Shown here: piece by piece, positions 28,399 to 36,768 of the stretch | Layout of the letters: each line of letters starts with the position of its first letter | How positions within the stretch are numbered: position 1 is the first letter of the stretch | Assembly (NCBI RefSeq): GCF_032813545.1 | Contig: NZ_CP136520.1 | Coordinates: 3,590,001 to 3,654,000, forward strand | DNA: 64,000 nucleotides | Direction: 5' to 3' | Source of the DNA: Nodosilinea sp. E11 | GTDB taxonomy: Bacteria > Cyanobacteriota > Cyanobacteriia > Phormidesmidales > Phormidesmidaceae | Made by a program: the position numbers and the translations under genes | Notes under the pieces: generated by a model | Told to the model about the DNA's origin: nothing | The model's input: only the letters and a program-made list of their open reading frames with translations | Database searches by the model: none

Positions 28399-29565
28399 CT
28401 AGAAGCCCATGGCTTTGGCTATGGTTGCAGCATCGGGGTTGAGGCCGCCTTTGACTTGGTTGTTGCTGTGGGCGATCGCTGTGTCTGGGTCTTTTAAGCC
28501 ATTGCCGGTCAGCACGCAGACAATATTGATGCCAGCGGGCACCTGGTCTTTGACCTTAAGCAACCCAGCGACGGAGGCTGCACTGGCCGGTTCGCAAAAC
28601 ACTCCCTCTAGGGCCAGCAGTCTGTAGGCCTCCAGAATTTCCTCATCGGTGACCGCGTTAAACTCCCCCTGGCTGGCATCGCGCACAGCTTCGGCCTTCG
28701 TCCAGCTGGCGGGGTTGCCAATGCGAATGGCTGTAGCCAGGGTTTGGGGATCGCGCACCACATGGCCATTGACTAGAGGGGCAGCCCCTGCGGCCTGAAA
28801 GCCCATCATGCGGGGTAGTCGGCTGCACTTGCGCTGCTGATGATACTCACAAAAGCCCATCCAGTAGGCGGTGATATTGCCCGCGTTACCCACCGGAATG
28901 CACAGCCAGTCGGGAGCGTCGCCCAAGGCATCAACCACCTCAAAGGCCCCAGTTTTTTGCCCTTCTAAACGGTAGGGGTTAACCGAGTTGACCAGCGTAA
29001 TGGGGTAATCTTCCGCCAGCTCGCGCACCATCGTCAGGGCGTCGTCAAAGTTGCCATTGATGGCCAACACCTCGGCCCCGTAGAGCAGGGCCTGGGCCAG
29101 CTTACCCAGGGCCACATAGCCATCGGGAATCAGGACAAAGGCCCGCATGCCGCCCCGACGGGCATAGGCCGCAGCCGCAGCAGAGGTGTTGCCGGTACTG
29201 GCACAAATGACCGCTTCGGCCCCGGCCTCCTTTGCCTTAGAGATGGCCATAGTCATGCCCCGGTCTTTGAAGCTGCCCGTGGGGTTGAGGCCGTCATACT
29301 TAACCCACACCTTGACATCTTTACCGATGTGCTGGGCTAAGGCAGGCATAGGAATTAGAGGCGTGTTGCCCTCGCATAGGGTAACCACCGGGGTTTGATC
29401 TGAAACAGGCAGATAGGCTCGATAGGCCTCAATCAGCCCTGGCCAAGGCTGTAGCCCAGCGGCAGGGACGCGAGGGGCAGTAACAGGAACGGCGGTGGCA
29501 GGATTTACGCTTAGGGTCACGGTAGGTCGGCGGTGTAATAGGAGGCTGATGGGTTCGAGCCACAA
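28399..29565 (-). CDS. thrC: Threonine synthase
   Basis: A PLP enzyme that converts O-phosphohomoserine to threonine. The 388 residues show the PLP-Lys in [11 protein letters not shown], the phosphate-binding [14 protein letters not shown], the Gly-rich [13 protein letters not shown] loop, and a C-terminal LTGNGLKDP. It is of the short bacterial (fold II, type 2) form without a SAM-regulated extension. The first 35-40 residues are Pro/Ala rich and poorly conserved, so an internal start nearer [13 protein letters not shown] is possible. Single gene, convergent with the LysR gene. Confidence 0.95.
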   Translation of the reverse strand: MWLEPISLLLHRRPTVTLSVNPATAVPVTAPRVPAAGLQPWPGLIEAYRAYLPVSDQTPVVTLCEGNTPLIPMPALAQHIGKDVKVWVKYDGLNPTGSFKDRGMTMAISKAKEAGAEAVICASTGNTSAAAAAYARRGGMRAFVLIPDGYVALGKLAQALLYGAEVLAINGNFDDALTMVRELAEDYPITLVNSVNPYRLEGQKTGAFEVVDALGDAPDWLCIPVGNAGNITAYWMGFCEYHQQRKCSRLPRMMGFQAAGAAPLVNGHVVRDPQTLATAIRIGNPASWTKAEAVRDASQGEFNAVTDEEILEAYRLLALEGVFCEPASAASVAGLLKVKDQVPAGINIVCVLTGNGLKDPDTAIAHSNNQVKGGLNPDAATIAKAMGF

Positions 29566-29948
29566 TGACCCCGTACCCCATCAACACGGTATGTTTCCTA
29601 GTTTACCGTGAGCCTCGACCCCAACGGATCGACGGGCGATATTTTAGCCTGCATTATTCATAAACGCTAAGGCCAGAAACGCCAAAGCAATACCCGTCAT
29701 ACCCGTGAAAGCGAGAATCTACGCGAATAAACCCCGCCTCTGCGGGACTGACAGCGTTTAACCTCTGTGCTCATGAATAATTTGGGTTAAGCCAGGTGAT
29801 CAGGTCAACTCCAAGTTTCTACCCAATTGCCAAACTGTCTAGCGGTGGTCTAAGGGGTACAGAGGCCAGTTTAAGATTGTCCTCTAGACAGGACGGTTAA
29901 AATGCCTTAACTTTCTGACTGAGTACAATTCTCTATTAAGTTGCGCCC
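29566..29948. other. Intergenic region with dispersed repeat, no gene seen
   Basis: This holds the thrC promoter side and the leader of the small gene at 29949. ATTATTCATAAACGCT near 29653 and AGCGTTTA ... ATGAATAAT near 29754-29780 form a broken inverted repeat around a CCGTCAT-type element at 29693-29724. No ORF is credible. Confidence 0.5.
29693..29724 (+). repeat. Dispersed CCGTCATTCCCG-type repeat (degenerate copy)
   Basis: CCCGTCATACCCGTGAAAGC is followed by GAGAATCTACG. It matches the pattern at 1227 and 48485 with two or three substitutions. Confidence 0.5.
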
Positions 29949-30215
29949 ATGAACGCCCCCGTCGATCGCGCTAAGGCCCCAGTAACGGTCTTTGCTGATA
30001 GAACTACTGAATCGGCTACAGATGTCCATGCAAGGGCAAATATGGCCTCCGTTGGGCGCGAAACCACCCCAGCCGCCGATGAAAAAATCTGTTTGATTGA
30101 GGCGCACCGATCGGCCTATCTCCCCAACCAGCAGGTCGAGTTATTACACCTTCAAGCTGAGGCTGAGGCGTTATTGTTACAGCTTCAAGCCATGCACCAG
30201 CGCCGTCAGGGGTAG
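29949..30215 (+). CDS. Small protein of unknown function with C-terminal helical segment
   Basis: An 88-residue protein that I do not recognise. The first 45 residues look disordered. The last 35 (QVELLHLQAEAEALLLQLQA) form a strongly heptad-like amphipathic helix likely to mediate protein contact. Frame choice is supported by the conserved-looking C-terminal helix and normal codon use, but no good ribosome-binding site precedes the ATG. It may be co-transcribed with the anchored protein 144 bp downstream. Confidence 0.5.
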   Translation: MNAPVDRAKAPVTVFADRTTESATDVHARANMASVGRETTPAADEKICLIEAHRSAYLPNQQVELLHLQAEAEALLLQLQAMHQRRQG

Positions 30216-30359
30216 TCTGAAACGCCGGTCGCCATACCTCAGACCGAGTCACGGTCGAAGGAGCCTGTGTTTGGCAATTGTTGACTTGGTTAGGGCGAAA
30301 GTGCGCCACTTTCTGAAGAATTCGCTAGTGTTAAGGTGATTCTGTGGGGAGATGCTGCG

Positions 30360-31238
30360 ATGACTTACTCTGCTAAGCCCAGGCAACCTGGCGAAGCCAA
30401 GCTTCAAGGCCTGGCCAATCGAAAGCTCTATTCGGCGATCGCAGGGGGCCTACTGTTGGCTGTGGCCGCTGGTGCAACCTTCAAGCTCACCACCCTTACC
30501 GCCACCGACAGTCCAGCCACTGGGACATCTGCCCCTAGTGATCAAGGCGTTGCCACTGCCGATGCCGACTTTGATGGCGCACTGGTACCTGCGACCGGAG
30601 ATGCCGCTACCCCCTTCCAGTCGTCTCAGCCTTTCTTTCAAGCTTCGAGGTCTCTGCGGTTGGCAGACCCAAGCTTATTGCGCTCAACCTCTCCCCAAGC
30701 TCGGGTAGAGGCGGTTTCTGCGGGGCGCTCTGATCCCTTTGCGTCGGTCATCCTACCCGGCCCTCGCGTATCCCGCCCTGCCCCCGCTGCCGCTGTGCTG
30801 ACCCCGGCCCCGCCTGCGATCGCCAGCCAAGGGCTGCCTACAGTACCAGTTACCTCAACTGCCAGCTTGCCTGCTTTGCCCCAGATAGAGGCTCAGCCGG
30901 TGGTTATTCCTAACCTACCCTTACCCTTCTTGCCAGGTAATTTGCCCCCTGTCCCTACAGATCTGGCTGTGGCTCCAACGGGTAGTCCCACATTTCAAAA
31001 TTTGGTTGACCAGGTAGTGGTCAGCGGTGTGGTGCAGGTGGGCAGTGGCGTGAGTGTGATTGTCACCGAGCCGGGTAGCACCGTTAGTCGTCGGGTTTCC
31101 CAAGGCGATATGTTGGCGGGTGGACGCATTAGGGTGAAGTCCGTCGATTTGTCTGGGCAAGAGCCTATGGTGGTTTTAACCTACGATGGCAGAGATTACA
31201 CCCGCTCGGTAGGCGCACCTATGGTCAGTGCTCTTTAG
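30360..31238 (+). CDS. Membrane-anchored protein with PilP/GspC-like C-terminal domain
   Basis: A 292-residue protein. The start at 30360 has GGGGAG eight bases upstream. One membrane anchor (residues about 24-45) is followed by a long Pro/Ala/Ser-rich linker. The motif GRSDPFASVILPGP in mid-protein is like the GRxDPF motif of PilP/GspC-type proteins. The C-terminal beta domain (about residues 210-290: VVSGVVQVGSGVSVIVTEPG, then VSQGDMLAGGRIRVKSVDL) also follows that pattern. I infer a periplasmic or envelope-facing part of a pilus or secretion machine. No other pil genes are nearby, so the assignment is tentative. Confidence 0.68.
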   Translation: MTYSAKPRQPGEAKLQGLANRKLYSAIAGGLLLAVAAGATFKLTTLTATDSPATGTSAPSDQGVATADADFDGALVPATGDAATPFQSSQPFFQASRSLRLADPSLLRSTSPQARVEAVSAGRSDPFASVILPGPRVSRPAPAAAVLTPAPPAIASQGLPTVPVTSTASLPALPQIEAQPVVIPNLPLPFLPGNLPPVPTDLAVAPTGSPTFQNLVDQVVVSGVVQVGSGVSVIVTEPGSTVSRRVSQGDMLAGGRIRVKSVDLSGQEPMVVLTYDGRDYTRSVGAPMVSAL

Positions 31239-31340
31239 GTCGTGTTGAGCTCAGCCTACAGATCGCTAGCCCCTGGGCACGGCCAGGTTGTAATCGGTCA
31301 TTAGCCCTGGGATGCTGATATTTGGGTTTGAGATCACCCC

Positions 31341-31375
31341 ATTGCTCGTTGGTCAGTAGCCCACCAACGAGCAAT
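31341..31375. terminator. Perfect 13-bp hairpin, probable terminator
   Basis: ATTGCTCGTTGGT (31341-31353) pairs with ACCAACGAGCAAT (31363-31375) across CAGTAGCCC. It lies about 100 bp past the anchored-protein stop and 80 bp before the next gene. No T-tract follows, so a regulatory hairpin is an alternative. Confidence 0.5.
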
Positions 31376-31454
31376 CTGACGTTACCATCTAGAAGACCTG
31401 CTGCATTTAGCTCAAGCGCTTGCAGTTGCAAATCGGTAGGGTACAAGGTGGCCG

Positions 31455-31973
31455 ATGGGCAGTGATAAGACATTCTTTGAGGAACAGATCGGTCAGCGAG
31501 TGCTGGGGCTAGGGATTGCAGACACCTACGAGTGCCCGGTTTGTCGTCATGGACAGATTCAGCCCATGGTGATGATGGATACCTATGCCTGTAGCTTCTG
31601 CCGCCACATCTTTGAGGCTAACCTTGATCAGCAGACAGTGCATGTGGTCGATAGCGTGCAGCCCATGGGATGGCGCTGGCAGGGACGACGCTGGCAGCCG
31701 CTTTACCAAAGCCGGAGCGACATTACTTTAACACTTTGGTTGGTGGGGCTAGCCCTGGTGATTTTTCCAGCCGGAATTGTCGCCTTGGGGGGGTATGTGT
31801 TTCCTCCCTTAGACGCAACTGCCAGTATTAACTGGTCTTTGGTCTGGGCTGTAGGTACGCTGGTGGCCCATGGCACAATGGTTGGCTGGCTAATGGCTGA
31901 GCACTACCAGTTCCCCTTCTATGTCATGGTCAAAATTCGGTTGCAACGGCTATTAGATAGTCTGCCAGACTAG
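31455..31973 (+). CDS. Zinc-ribbon membrane protein of unknown function
   Basis: A 172-residue protein. A zinc ribbon at the N terminus is formed by Cys27, Cys30, Cys46 and Cys49 (CPVC and CSFC). Two hydrophobic helices lie at about residues 92-115 and 126-146, and a basic amphipathic end follows (VKIRLQRLLDSLPD). Such a ribbon plus membrane pair suggests a cytoplasmic metal- or nucleic-acid-binding head on an inner or thylakoid membrane protein. The function is unknown and I see no operon partner. Confidence 0.7.
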   Translation: MGSDKTFFEEQIGQRVLGLGIADTYECPVCRHGQIQPMVMMDTYACSFCRHIFEANLDQQTVHVVDSVQPMGWRWQGRRWQPLYQSRSDITLTLWLVGLALVIFPAGIVALGGYVFPPLDATASINWSLVWAVGTLVAHGTMVGWLMAEHYQFPFYVMVKIRLQRLLDSLPD

Positions 31974-32184
31974 GCAAATCCTGACGCTAATGCCACTAAG
32001 ACTGACGAGTACGGATTGGCAGAAATAGAGCAACCATTGCTGAGGGTTTCAGGTGCTGGGTTTCAGGTTTCAGGAACAGTTGGCTGACTTATGCCGCAGA
32101 GTACTAGGGACTGTGATCAATTAACCGCTGATACCAAACCCGAACTGCATGACCCCGGTTCCAAGCCAAAACGGATGACACGCC

Positions 32185-33138
32185 CTAGCACTCATTGGCT
32201 GGAAACCACACCAGCGGTATATCGGTATCGTTGCGCCAGCGCACCCAGCCTTCTGCGGTGCTAGACCCCGGCAGAGGGGCGCAGCCTAGGGCTGGCTGGG
32301 TAACGCGTACCCGTAGCCAATCGCCTTCGACGGCTAGGGGTCGCATAATGCTGTTGGGGCCAACCAAAGCCTGGAGCGGCGCAGCATTGTTAGGGGCCAA
32401 CCGCATCGGCTGCGATAGCCCAGGACGGCGAAACTCTAGCCGAGTGGCCTCTTTCATGGAGATTTCCCAACGCTCTAGGGTCAGGGATAGAGTGCCTAAA
32501 CCTAAATGGGAGCGGTGAGCCCAGGCGGCCCCAGCTTGGGTGTACTGAAAGCGAAACCAACCATCGGGGCGGATTTCTAGCACTGGAAAGGCGTAAGCTT
32601 GGGCTTCGGTTTGTACCATTGAAAAGGTAGCATCGCGGCCGATGGCTAAGGGTGGGGCATCGTTAGGCACTAACCAACCGTTGATTAGCCAGCCCCAATG
32701 ATCACTGTCTGGGCTGGGATAAATGGGTAGGGCTACGCCCCGTAGCCAGCTAGCCCCGGTAGCGCCGCTGCTGTTGCCCAGGGTAGAAACGGCAGGGCGC
32801 AGATGCCCAATCCCGACATTGTCGCTAGGGGCCGGGGTCAAACCGACAATGCCGGTTTCGTCTGGGGTGATAGCACGGGGAAGATTGGGAGGCTGGGGGG
32901 GGATTGGGGGGGCTGAAGGATCTTGCTTGTTTTGCATGGCTGGACTGCCGCCGTCTCTAGCATCAGGGGCTATAAGGGGAGCCGATGTGGCTCCAACAGG
33001 CAGGGCCATCCCGCTCAGTAGCCCGAGGGCGATCGCTAAAGACTGATTCAAACTGGCCATTGCCAGGCTGCGGGCCTTGCTCCCCAGCGGCGGGGGATAG
33101 CGGTGGGGCAGCTGGTGGGAGGGGACAGGTTTAACCAT
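32185..33138 (-). CDS. Exported protein with SH3-like region, unknown function
   Basis: A 317-residue protein. The ATG at 33138 gives a long basic leader, then a hydrophobic stretch (SLAIALGLLSGMALPVGATSA) ending in an AxA-like signal peptidase site near residue 55. A Pro-rich disordered part (PPIPPQPPNLPRAI) follows. The C-terminal half carries SH3-like strands (ALVGPNSIMRPLAVEGDWLR, then GWVRWRNDTDIPLVWF). I infer a periplasmic or cell-wall-associated protein. The single gene precedes nothing on its strand, and its exact function is open. Confidence 0.65.
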   Translation of the reverse strand: MVKPVPSHQLPHRYPPPLGSKARSLAMASLNQSLAIALGLLSGMALPVGATSAPLIAPDARDGGSPAMQNKQDPSAPPIPPQPPNLPRAITPDETGIVGLTPAPSDNVGIGHLRPAVSTLGNSSGATGASWLRGVALPIYPSPDSDHWGWLINGWLVPNDAPPLAIGRDATFSMVQTEAQAYAFPVLEIRPDGWFRFQYTQAGAAWAHRSHLGLGTLSLTLERWEISMKEATRLEFRRPGLSQPMRLAPNNAAPLQALVGPNSIMRPLAVEGDWLRVRVTQPALGCAPLPGSSTAEGWVRWRNDTDIPLVWFPANEC

Positions 33139-33359
33139 GGAAGCGAATGAGGGTAACGTCAAACATCTCCTAAAACATTACGGCTTCGATCGCGGTTTGG
33201 ATGTAGTGACCAAACAACCCAGTGGCAACTATTGGGCAACACCCCAGTGGCGGACTGATCCTGCGATCGCGGTCTGGGCAGCCGCTGAGTCCCAGCAGGA
33301 GACCAAAGCAAGGCTAATCAAACTGCGTTTCATTGTCGCATTGGTGGGAAAACCTATTT

Positions 33360-34328
33360 TCAGATGCGAATAGCAACCTTGCCGACTACCTGTCGCTGCT
33401 CAAGGCGACGAATGGCCTCAGGAACCTCTTCTAAGCTGTAAAGATGGTCAATTAGGGGCACCAGTTTGCCTGCTTCGATCAGGTCTTTCAGCACGGTCAA
33501 ATCTGTCGTATTGGGCTTTACAATCAAGGATTTCACCCGGCGGTTACTCAGGGTTGAAATGGCAGAGCCTAAAATCATAACTAGGAACAAGCGGGCGATC
33601 GCACCGCCTACCAATACATAGGTGCCCTGAGGTTTAAGTAAGGGCAAATAGTCAAACACTGATCGATAGGCCGCTACATCCATGATGAGGTCGTAGACCT
33701 CTTTCTGACTCAGATCTACTTGTGCATAATCAATGACGCTGTCTGCGCCCAGCGACTTGATCCGAGCTACTTTGGCGCTGCTGCATACAGCGGTCACGTC
33801 AGCGCCAAAAGCCTTCGCAAGTTGCACCGCAAACGAGCCAACCCCACCGGCAGCGCCGTTGATCAGCACCCGCTGACCAGGCTGAACCTGGCCAATGTCA
33901 CGCAGGGCTTGCAGGGCCGTCATCGCGGCACCCGGTACCGCCGCCGCCTCTGTAAAGGTGAGATTGTTGGGCTTGAGGGCTAAAGCCTCTTCGGTTGCAG
34001 TAGCGTATTCGGCAAACGCCCCAAACCCACATTCCGACAGGTCACCAAACACGTGATCGCCGACCTGAAAGCGTGTCACCGCTTGGCCGACAGCCTCAAC
34101 CGTCCCCGCCACATCAAACCCAAGCACCTTAATGTTTGGCTTCAGCAGGCCCCCGAACATCAGCCGCGCGAGAAACGGACTGCCCCGCATCAAATGCCAG
34201 TCGCCCGCATTGACCGATGCCGCCTGAACTCGCACCAGCACCGTGTTCGCCTTAACCCCAGGCCGATCTATCTCTGTGAGCCGTAACACCTCTGTCGGGC
34301 CGTATTTGGCCTGGGTAATCGCTTTCAT
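33360..34328 (-). CDS. NAD(P)-dependent quinone-oxidoreductase-type dehydrogenase (MDR family)
   Basis: A 322-residue medium-chain dehydrogenase/reductase. The GroES-like N half (about 10-125) lacks the structural-zinc Cys cluster, as in quinone oxidoreductase and related MDRs. The nucleotide fold shows GAAGGVGSFAVQLAKAFGADV at about residues 152-172. GAGGA sits before the ATG at 34328. It is divergent from a TetR-family gene and two operator-like sites lie between them, so it is probably the gene the repressor controls, perhaps a detoxification enzyme for an electrophile. The substrate is unknown. Confidence 0.88.
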   Translation of the reverse strand: MKAITQAKYGPTEVLRLTEIDRPGVKANTVLVRVQAASVNAGDWHLMRGSPFLARLMFGGLLKPNIKVLGFDVAGTVEAVGQAVTRFQVGDHVFGDLSECGFGAFAEYATATEEALALKPNNLTFTEAAAVPGAAMTALQALRDIGQVQPGQRVLINGAAGGVGSFAVQLAKAFGADVTAVCSSAKVARIKSLGADSVIDYAQVDLSQKEVYDLIMDVAAYRSVFDYLPLLKPQGTYVLVGGAIARLFLVMILGSAISTLSNRRVKSLIVKPNTTDLTVLKDLIEAGKLVPLIDHLYSLEEVPEAIRRLEQRQVVGKVAIRI

Positions 34329-34348
34329 GGTCGTATCCTCTAGATGAA

Positions 34349-34385
34349 CTTACAGCGTAAGCCCAGCATAAACTTACGCTGTATG
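34349..34385. promoter_or_regulatory. Two palindromic operator-like sites between the MDR and TetR genes
   Basis: CTTACAGCGTAAG (34349-34361) and CTTACGCTGTATG (34373-34385) are 24 bp apart. Each is close to palindromic (CTTAC-N3-GTAAG), and the second matches the reverse complement of the first at 12 of 13 positions. Their place between divergent genes is typical of TetR autoregulation. Confidence 0.7.
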
Positions 34386-34465
34386 TAACAATGAGTTATG
34401 AACAACAAAACTTAGCAATCGAGCTTAGTTTTGAGCTGTTTCGGTGTGACCGTAATCAGATCACG

Positions 34466-35128
34466 ATGGTGGAGAAAACCAGTTCGGGAAAGTTAGAGCG
34501 TCTTCCCCTGAGTCGAGAGCGAATATTGCAGACGGCGCTCCGTTTAGCCGATGAAGGCGGACTGGAGTCGCTCTCTATGCGAAAGCTGGCGAAGGCCCTA
34601 GGTGTTAAGGCCATGTCGTTGTACAACCACATTACAAACAGAGATGATCTGATCGATGGCATCGTCGATAGCGTGGTGAGTGAAATAGAGGTGCCCAACC
34701 CTGGCGCTGATTGGAAGATGGCCATGCGTCAGCGAGCCATTTCTGCCCATGAGGTGCTGCTGCGCCATCCCTGGGCCACAATGCCGCTGGTGTCGCGGAT
34801 CAATGTAGGGCCAGCCATGCTGCGCTACGTGGACTCAACGCTAGGGTGCCTAAAAGAAGCAGGCTTTTCGTTTGAAATGGCCGACCATGTCTGGAATGCT
34901 ATCGATAGCCATATCTACGGATTTACGCTTCAGGAGCTAAACTTTCCCATCGAAGCGTCGGACTATTCAGACGTTGCCGCAGATTACCTCTCGCAGATCC
35001 CTAGCGATCGATATCCTTATATGAATCAGCTGACGCACCAGGTGATTCAGGGCGACTATGATGGCCTGCATAACTTTGAGTTTGGTCTAGACCTCATTCT
35101 CGATGGCCTAGACCGGCTACCAAAATGA
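34466..35128 (+). CDS. TetR/AcrR-family transcriptional repressor
   Basis: A 220-residue repressor when started at the ATG at 34466; an upstream ATG at 34391 in the same frame would add 25 residues but lies only 5 bp past an operator-like site. The HTH is typical (RILQTALRLADEGGLESLSM, then RKLAKALGVKAMSLYNHITN). The C-terminal part follows the TetR_C_1-like pattern. It should bind the paired sites at 34349-34385 and repress the divergent MDR gene and itself until a ligand binds. The ligand is unknown. Confidence 0.9.
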   Translation: MVEKTSSGKLERLPLSRERILQTALRLADEGGLESLSMRKLAKALGVKAMSLYNHITNRDDLIDGIVDSVVSEIEVPNPGADWKMAMRQRAISAHEVLLRHPWATMPLVSRINVGPAMLRYVDSTLGCLKEAGFSFEMADHVWNAIDSHIYGFTLQELNFPIEASDYSDVAADYLSQIPSDRYPYMNQLTHQVIQGDYDGLHNFEFGLDLILDGLDRLPK

Positions 35129-35282
35129 CCTGGCTAGCTCTCTGTGTAGTGCGTTCTGCTGCTCCGGCACGATGTCATTTTTTGCTGCCAATTTCCGGAA
35201 TATGGGCATTAGTTGGGGAAGATTAGCCAAGATGCAGTGAACAGTCTCACAATTAAACGACACGTTGACTTTGATTTCTGTG

Positions 35283-35489
35283 ATGAAAATTTGGTCGTTT
35301 GGCTTGGTGTTTCCCGCGCTGATCTTAACGGCTACGACGGTGTTGGCCCAGGCCCCTAGGGCGGCGGGCTTAGAGTTGCCGTCAACCTTTAATGCGTATG
35401 GGATGTATAGCTTTGACGTTGAACCCGGAGCTGTCGCCGTTGACGTTTTCCATGCATCGCCGTTGTTTTTGGGTAACACAGCCTATTAG
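35283..35489 (+). CDS. Short exported peptide, unknown function
   Basis: A 68-residue reading frame starting at ATG 35283. The first 23 residues (MKIWSFGLVFPALILTATTV, then LAQA) are a textbook signal peptide. The mature part of about 45 residues has no Cys and no known motif. The next gene on the strand is a lipoprotein 14 bp downstream, which supports a real small operon. No clear ribosome-binding site is seen and homologues were not checked. Confidence 0.48.
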   Translation: MKIWSFGLVFPALILTATTVLAQAPRAAGLELPSTFNAYGMYSFDVEPGAVAVDVFHASPLFLGNTAY

Positions 35490-35503
35490 CCAGGATTTTG
35501 ATC

Positions 35504-36505
35504 ATGAAAAGACCGTTTAGATCGCTATCCGTTCCTGTTTCAGTCGCTGCGCTGATCGGGGCCGTCGGGCTGATGGTGGGCTGTACCAACACCGCTCCTG
35601 CCACCCAAACCGTGCTCGATCAAGCTGGCCTAAAAGAGTCCGCTCATTCCCTAGATCAGCTGGGGCTTCAGCAAAACATGCCTTATAAGGATGCCCGCGA
35701 TCGCTTACTTCGGCAGGGCTGGGAGCCTCGCACCGATGGCGATGCGCCAAACCTCAGCGATGCCACCGTCCGAGAGCTGGTTAATTTGGGCTACCCAGAA
35801 GTCAAAGACTGCGCGGGGACAGGCCTGGGACCTTGTCGTTTTGAATTTGTGAATGAAGCTGGAGATGTCTTTGTCGTCTCGACCATTCAAAACGGCTCTG
35901 GCACTAATCGAGAACGCTTCGTTCTGAGCTGGGGTTTGGACGAGGCGATCGCTCAATCTACCGACGCAGCGCCTCCATTTTTTGGGGAACGCTATTTTAA
36001 TTTCTACGGCGGCAATAGCACTGAACAGTCCATTATTATCGAGCTAGATGGCTCTACGACGATTCGTGCTCACGGCACGGTCAGCAGTTCTGTCCTCTAT
36101 CGTGGTCCGTTCTCTAACCCCATTCTGACTAGCGAAGGAGACTGGCTACAGATCGACGGCGATCGGATATCTATAGTGTCGGCCAGTGGCCAGGTTATGC
36201 AGGGCTGTAACGGTGAGAATGAGCTTTGTGAGTCGGCCCTTTACGAAGCCACACCCTCGGCTTTGATTCCGGATGGGTACTACGTGATGGGGGGTACCGC
36301 TCAGGGACTAGAAGTCGCGGGCGATCGGTACCGCTACTACGATGAGATGGGGCACTACGACTGGCACCCGCTTTCAGATCTAACCCTGAGTCAAGACAAT
36401 GTGATCTTCGATGGGGAACATTACTGGTGCATGCTCCCTGACGTTGAGGCGGGTGTCTGTACTGAAGCAGGCTGGCGATCGCTGTCAGAAAGCCTGTCTG
36501 AGTAG
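35504..36505 (+). CDS. Lipoprotein of unknown function
   Basis: A 333-residue protein. AGGA at 35492-35495 fits the ATG at 35504. A signal sequence ends in the lipobox LMVGC at residues 23-27, so Cys27 is probably lipidated and the mature protein sits in the periplasm or outer membrane. Several Cys pairs follow (DCAGTGLGPCRF at about 101-112, QGCNGENELCESA at about 229-241, WCMLPDVEAGVC near residue 308), suggesting disulphides. The C-terminal half is beta rich. It shares an operon with the small exported peptide. I do not recognise the family. Confidence 0.72.
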   Translation: MKRPFRSLSVPVSVAALIGAVGLMVGCTNTAPATQTVLDQAGLKESAHSLDQLGLQQNMPYKDARDRLLRQGWEPRTDGDAPNLSDATVRELVNLGYPEVKDCAGTGLGPCRFEFVNEAGDVFVVSTIQNGSGTNRERFVLSWGLDEAIAQSTDAAPPFFGERYFNFYGGNSTEQSIIIELDGSTTIRAHGTVSSSVLYRGPFSNPILTSEGDWLQIDGDRISIVSASGQVMQGCNGENELCESALYEATPSALIPDGYYVMGGTAQGLEVAGDRYRYYDEMGHYDWHPLSDLTLSQDNVIFDGEHYWCMLPDVEAGVCTEAGWRSLSESLSE

Positions 36506-36640
36506 GAGCTAAGACGGGACAGCTTTTCAAGGTGCTGGAGGTCTTTGGGCTTACCCGCTGACCTTATGTTTTTTTAGCATCGGTCACCAGAGAACGACCA
36601 AAACCCTTTTAAACACGGGGGGTGATCGTTCTGCTTGAAA

Positions 36641-36712
36641 GCTGGTGACAAGATTCGAACTTGCGACCGGCTGATTACAAATCAGCTGCTCTACCAACTG
36701 AGCTACACCAGC
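36641..36712 (-). tRNA. trnT-UGU: tRNA-Thr (UGU anticodon)
   Basis: Read on the minus strand, the 72-nt sequence folds into a full cloverleaf. The acceptor stem GCTGGTG pairs with CACCAGC, the D arm is GCTC ... GAGC, the anticodon stem GCTGA/TCAGC encloses the loop TTTGTAA (anticodon TGT), and the T loop TTCGAAT lies between GCAAG and CTTGT. CCA is not encoded. Thr identity follows from the anticodon. Confidence 0.95.
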
Positions 36713-36768
36713 AAAAGCATACCTAGTATAGCAATGTAATCGGGTAGCTTTATAACCAAACTTGCGTT

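Noticed and set aside
30016..30309. A 97-codon minus-strand frame covering the small gene at 29949
   Set aside because: Pro/Arg/Gln-rich composition without a domain. The opposite strand has a clear amphipathic helix and lies in line with the next gene.
33137..33373. A 78-codon plus-strand frame overlapping the start of the exported SH3-like protein
   Set aside because: It begins inside CCATGG, which is the neighbour's own start codon read on the other strand. Its residues have no motif or hydrophobic pattern.
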